6,480 nucleotides of DNA, taken from Candidatus Huberarchaeum crystalense (GTDB lineage: Archaea; Huberarchaeota; Huberarchaeia; Huberarchaeales; Huberarchaeaceae). Shown here piece by piece: positions 4,377 to 6,480 of this stretch (position 1 is its first letter; every line of letters starts with the position of its first letter). The stretch covers positions 1-6,480 of the forward strand of contig PFSX01000007.1 in assembly GCA_002789275.1 (NCBI GenBank), in the 5' to 3' direction. A program made the translations under genes and the position numbers. Under the pieces are notes generated by a model. That model did not search any database. It was given only the letters and a program-made list of their open reading frames with translations, and was not told where the DNA came from.

Positions 4377-5466
4377 AATTTTTTCCAATTATTAATAATT
4401 CATGAGAATGTTTTACATTATTGTTGTCGAAATTACGCTCTTTTCGGTTTTTACCAATCCGTGTTTCGCCTTGTCCCATTGTATATTGCCATGATACTTC
4501 TATAATTTTAAAATCTTTATAATTCTCCCTTACCCAAGAGCAATCATTATAAGACAAAATAAATCCGCCCTTATGTTCCTTCAAAAGTTGTGCCAAAAGC
4601 TGATGATTAAATCCGTTATGATAAATCGGAAAATTTCGCATTGGATAAATCCCGCGAAACATTTTACTATCGCCCTCTAAAAAATATGGCGGATCTAAAT
4701 AAAGAAAATCCTGATTATGTTTTGGAATGGTTTCTTCAAATGTTCTACAAAAGACCTTTAGGTTTTTAACATCAAAATTTTTAACCTTTTCAATCATCGA
4801 CAAATATTTTTTTTCGTCTTTGTAAATAGATGACATCCAACCAAGAAATCCTGGCCCATAACTCAAATTATGATTAAAAAAATAATAAGTTGCACACTCT
4901 AAATCCTTTAATTTCCCATCGAAACCATCAAACTTATTCCAATGTTGCCTCAAGGTATTTTTAATTTTTTCGTAGTTTTTCGCCGTCGGTTTAATTTTTA
5001 ATAATCCTTTGTACAATTTTTCAGGTTGCGAAATTTGAATTTGCCAATAATTAACCAGCATTTCAAAAATATCATAACCGATAACTTCAATTCCTAATTC
5101 TTTAGCAATAGCAACTTCCACCGAACCGCCACCGAAAAATGGACTAACAACTTTTTTGATATCAGGGGGCAAAAATTCTAAAATATGACCAACCGCCAAA
5201 GTTTTTCCACCGCCATATCTTAGAGGCGAACCTAAATATCTTTTATATTTTTTTGTTGGCGATTTTAATTTATTTAGAAAAAAATCCTTCGCCTTCGCGA
5301 TTTTTTTCAGCGTGTCTAGTGTTGGATTTTGATTTTCACCCTGATCAATCTTAATAATCGTATTATTAGCAATATCGGCGAGCTTGGCGAGCTGATCTTG
5401 TGAAAGACCTTTTTGTTCCTGCAGTTTTTTAAGATTTTTTGAGAGTAGATAATCTTGTTTTGACAT
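4363..5466 (-). CDS. Adenine-specific DNA methyltransferase (D12/Dam-like class) with N-terminal XRE helix-turn-helix
   Basis: Predicted to transfer methyl from S-adenosylmethionine to N6 of adenine at its recognition site. The 367-residue protein has two parts. Residues ~8-62 form an XRE/HTH_3 domain: NLKKLQEQKGLSQDQLAKLADI, then NNTIIKIDQGENQNPTLDTL and KKIAKA. Residues ~78-365 are the D12-class methyltransferase in the order motif X, I, target region, IV: RYGGGK (83-88), SPFFGGGSVE (108-117, S-adenosylmethionine-binding; Ser replaces the usual Glu), DPPY (258-261, catalytic), then GFILSYND (301-308). All key residues are present, so the enzyme looks intact. The fused HTH suggests it represses or tunes its own transcription, as in methyltransferases of the SsoII/EcoRII type. 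The endonuclease start overlaps its 3' end. ATG at 5466 is leaderless-like, 5 nt from an inverted repeat. The recognition site cannot be read from sequence; GATC is one possibility for the class. Confidence 0.92.
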   Translation of the reverse strand: MSKQDYLLSKNLKKLQEQKGLSQDQLAKLADIANNTIIKIDQGENQNPTLDTLKKIAKAKDFFLNKLKSPTKKYKRYLGSPLRYGGGKTLAVGHILEFLPPDIKKVVSPFFGGGSVEVAIAKELGIEVIGYDIFEMLVNYWQIQISQPEKLYKGLLKIKPTAKNYEKIKNTLRQHWNKFDGFDGKLKDLECATYYFFNHNLSYGPGFLGWMSSIYKDEKKYLSMIEKVKNFDVKNLKVFCRTFEETIPKHNQDFLYLDPPYFLEGDSKMFRGIYPMRNFPIYHNGFNHQLLAQLLKEHKGGFILSYNDCSWVRENYKDFKIIEVSWQYTMGQGETRIGKNRKERNFDNNNVKHSHELLIIGKNYENQ

Positions 5467-5470
5467 ATTT

Positions 5471-5544
5471 TATTTTTTGTAGTATTATTATAATAGAGTA
5501 TGAATATATTTATTGATACTACTATAATATTACTACAAAAAATA
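5471..5544. promoter_or_regulatory. Large inverted-repeat operator/promoter upstream of the HTH-methyltransferase
   Basis: Fourteen bases at 5471-5484 (TATTTTTTGTAGTA) are exactly reverse-complemented at 5531-5544 (TACTACAAAAAATA). The similarity continues inward, less perfectly, into TTATTATAATAGAGTA on the left and TACTACTATAATAT on the right. Each arm thus holds two GTAGTA/TAGTA-like half-sites around an AT-rich core. On the minus strand the left arm contains TATTATAATA, about 20-30 nt before the methyltransferase ATG, the right place for a leaderless TATA box. A bound HTH dimer there would block transcription factor access. The right arm supplies a T6 run (minus strand) that could end the tRNA transcript. 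Operator role is inferred. Confidence 0.65.
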
Positions 5545-5596
5545 TTTTTAGTAAAGAAGAATTGTGCCGGCGAAAGTTTTGCGAAATCGTCAGATG

Positions 5597-5668
5597 TGGA
5601 CTTGAGGAGATTTGAACTCCTAACCTTTTCGTTGCGAACGAAACGATCTACCGTTGATCTACAAGCCC
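5597..5668 (-). tRNA. tRNA-Ala, anticodon CGC
   Basis: A complete 72-nt cloverleaf folds by eye: acceptor GGGCTTG/CAAGTCC with one G-U pair at position 3-70, the major alanine identity element; D stem GATC/GATC with loop AACGGTA; anticodon stem TTTCG/CGAAA with loop TTCGCAA, anticodon CGC reading GCG; a five-base variable loop AGGTT; T stem AGGAG/CTCCT with loop TTCAAAT; discriminator A73. The 3' CCA is not encoded, since CAT follows. There is no intron. It lies between the restriction-modification island and the OapC-like gene; tRNA genes are common borders of inserted islands. The 8-mer CCGGCGAA occurs at 5567-5574 and 5667-5674, flanking the gene exactly 100 bp apart. Confidence 0.95.
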
Positions 5669-5712
5669 GGCGAATAAAAAGGTGGTGCTGTTGTTGCTTT
5701 TGTTAACAATCT

Positions 5713-5723
5713 GATATTATATG
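5713..5723 (-). promoter_or_regulatory. Possible TATA-like box of the tRNA gene
   Basis: CATATAATATC on the minus strand lies about 50 nt before the mature tRNA 5' end, which would give a leader of about 25 nt for RNase P to remove. No better TATA-like element lies closer than a short TTTTTATT at about 5673-5680, too near to serve. Weak evidence. Confidence 0.3.
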
Positions 5724-5766
5724 ATAACAATATATGTTGTGAAAAACAATATCTCGCGCCATATGG

Positions 5767-5776
5767 TTTTTAAATA
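5767..5776 (+). promoter_or_regulatory. TATA-like box of the OapC-like gene
   Basis: TTTTTAAATA is centred about 25 nt before the ATG at 5797, placing the predicted transcription start at or next to the start codon: a leaderless gene. No Shine-Dalgarno is present between the box and the ATG. Confidence 0.6.
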
Positions 5777-5796
5777 CACTGTTTTATAAAATACTT

Positions 5797-6174
5797 ATGC
5801 TTTACAGATGTGTCAGATGCGGAGAAATTTACAAGGACAGCGATGTTATAGTTAAGGGTTGCGAAAAGTGTCATAATCGGTTTTTTATACTAGTAAGAGA
5901 AGATGAATCTGTTGATGAAACAGACAATATTATAAAATTATCAAAAGATGAAAAGCAAGAAATTGAAGATAGCATAAAAAACATTGTTGGAGAAAAGGAA
6001 GTTGACAAGAACATAGTTGTTTTGGACCTTGAATCAATTCGCGTTTCACAACCAGGCAAATACAAAATTGATTTAATTAAATTGTTTAAAAACGAACCCC
6101 TTGTGCTTAAAACAGCTGACGGGAAGTATTTTATTGATGTTGCGCGCGCCCTCAAACCAAAAACTAAACATTGA
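5797..6174 (+). CDS. OapC/ArvC-family zinc-ribbon protein
   Basis: The 125-residue protein has an N-terminal zinc ribbon, C5-x2-C8-G ... GC22-x2-C25, within YRCVRCGEIYKDSD and KGCEKCHNRFFILV. A charged linker of about 40 residues follows (35-72). The C-terminal domain reads VLDLESIRVSQPGKYKIDL then LFKNEPLV and DGKYFIDVARAL (75-119). A zinc ribbon plus 'ESIRV..PGKY.I.L' plus 'DGKY.ID' is the layout of the archaeal family COG3364 (OapC, also called ArvC), named from the oapABC/arvABC cluster with a small GTPase linked to origin-proximal genes or extracellular vesicle formation. Identification is from memory of the family pattern. Neither oapA nor oapB is in the window. The gene stands alone behind a leaderless promoter; the molecular function is not established. 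Confidence 0.8.
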   Translation: MLYRCVRCGEIYKDSDVIVKGCEKCHNRFFILVREDESVDETDNIIKLSKDEKQEIEDSIKNIVGEKEVDKNIVVLDLESIRVSQPGKYKIDLIKLFKNEPLVLKTADGKYFIDVARALKPKTKH

Positions 6175-6192
6175 TTTATACTATATATATAA
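6175..6192 (+). promoter_or_regulatory. TATA-like region before the small basic ORF
   Basis: TTTATACTATATATATAA starts directly after the OapC-like stop codon, and its core is about 25-28 nt before the ATG at 6211, the distance seen for the leaderless genes here. It supports the small ORF as transcribed on its own. Confidence 0.4.
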
Positions 6193-6210
6193 TTTATTGC
6201 TAAAAAATAT

Positions 6211-6363
6211 ATGTTTAAAACCAAACTAAAAGCAAAAAAAGCGATTATTAACACAAGAGCCAAAAAAAAGGAAAAGCACCACATTCGGATAAAAAAGAAA
6301 AAAACAGGTGAAACAATGACTTTGTGGTTCAAAACACCACCAAAACAAACAAGACTTGATTAA
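6211..6363 (+). CDS. Small lysine-rich protein, unknown function
   Basis: An ATG-to-TAA frame of 50 codons. The product has 15 Lys and 3 Arg against only 3 acidic residues. Residues 1-31 are almost wholly basic (MFKTKLKAKKAI, then KKKEKHHIRIKKKK), followed by a more ordinary TGETMTLWFKTPPKQTRLD end. It has no cysteines and no hydrophobic segment long enough for a membrane helix. Such composition suits nucleic-acid binding, for example a small ribosome- or chromatin-associated protein, but I recognise no family. Support comes from the TATA-like region at the leaderless distance and from lying co-directionally after the OapC-like gene. In AT-rich DNA a 50-codon AAA-rich frame can also arise by chance. 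Confidence 0.5.
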   Translation: MFKTKLKAKKAIINTRAKKKEKHHIRIKKKKTGETMTLWFKTPPKQTRLD

Positions 6364-6457
6364 AATAAATTTTGTATTTTTGTAATTTTAAGGATTTGAG
6401 ACAATTGCACTGCGATGCGGATTTAAACCTGCGAAGATTTATGTTAATATTATTATA

Positions 6458-6467
6458 TTTATATAAA
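6458..6467 (+). promoter_or_regulatory. TATA-like box at the right edge, for a gene beyond the window
   Basis: TTTATATAAA is a strong archaeal-type TATA element followed by a GC-rich AGCAGGCGCGAG at the end of the window. Transcription would begin about 25 nt downstream, outside the window, perhaps for a stable RNA or a protein gene. The stretch 6364-6457 before it shows no gene. Confidence 0.35.
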
Positions 6468-6480
6468 GAGCAGGCGCGAG

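Noticed and set aside
5500..5706. Plus-strand 68-codon frame
   Set aside because: Runs antisense through the tRNA gene and the operator region; the tRNA explains the conserved bases.
5871..6332. Minus-strand 153-codon frame rich in Phe, Leu and Ser
   Set aside because: It is antisense to the OapC-like gene and the lysine-rich ORF; its Phe-rich stretches are complements of AAA codons.
6398..6436. Possible tRNA remnant: GGATTTAAACC resembles a T-loop on the minus strand
   Set aside because: Only two stem pairs form next to the loop and no anticodon or D arm follows.

Overview
The window comes from an AT-rich archaeal chromosome. It carries eS28, L7Ae, archaeal-type uS19 and uL13, a 20S proteasome alpha subunit and an OapC/ArvC-type zinc-ribbon protein. 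Initiation also looks archaeal: several genes have a TATA-like box about 25-35 nt before the ATG and no ribosome-binding site (leaderless or nearly so), while an operon-internal gene has an AGGAG. Compact proteins and low GC would suit a DPANN-type (Woesearchaeota/Pacearchaeota-like) genome; that placement is inference from style, not from a search.

Layout. Positions 1-89 hold imperfect ~30-bp tandem repeats. Positions 168-783 (minus strand) are an L7Ae-eS28 operon with 1 bp between the genes. Positions 784-1510 form a 727-bp AT-rich divergent intergenic region with a TATA-like promoter for L7Ae, a GC-rich palindrome, a long hairpin and seven tandem TATA-like boxes before uS19 (1511-1909, plus). 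A convergent spacer follows, then the minus-strand uL13-proteasome alpha operon (3200 to 2101), whose genes overlap in an ATGA.

From about 3235 to 5544 lies an accessory restriction-modification island between the uL13 promoter and a tRNA-Ala(CGC). It contains a plus-strand 3' remnant of a specificity-subunit gene (HsdS-like), a 346-bp stretch with a perfect hairpin and a GC-rich patch but no recognisable gene, a probable restriction endonuclease split by one extra base in a run of seven A, and an intact adenine methyltransferase of the D12 (Dam-like) class with an N-terminal XRE helix-turn-helix. The methyltransferase and endonuclease genes overlap and run on the minus strand. A large inverted repeat just upstream covers the methyltransferase TATA-like box and is the best candidate for an autoregulatory operator.

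After the tRNA, the plus strand carries the OapC/ArvC-like gene and a 50-residue lysine-rich small ORF, each with its own TATA-like box; another TATA-like box at the right edge points to a gene beyond the window.

The housekeeping genes serve translation and protein turnover. The island looks like a horizontally acquired, partly decayed Type II system. If the endonuclease frameshift is real, the methyltransferase now acts as an orphan; if it is a phase-variable tract or a sequencing error, the system may be complete.
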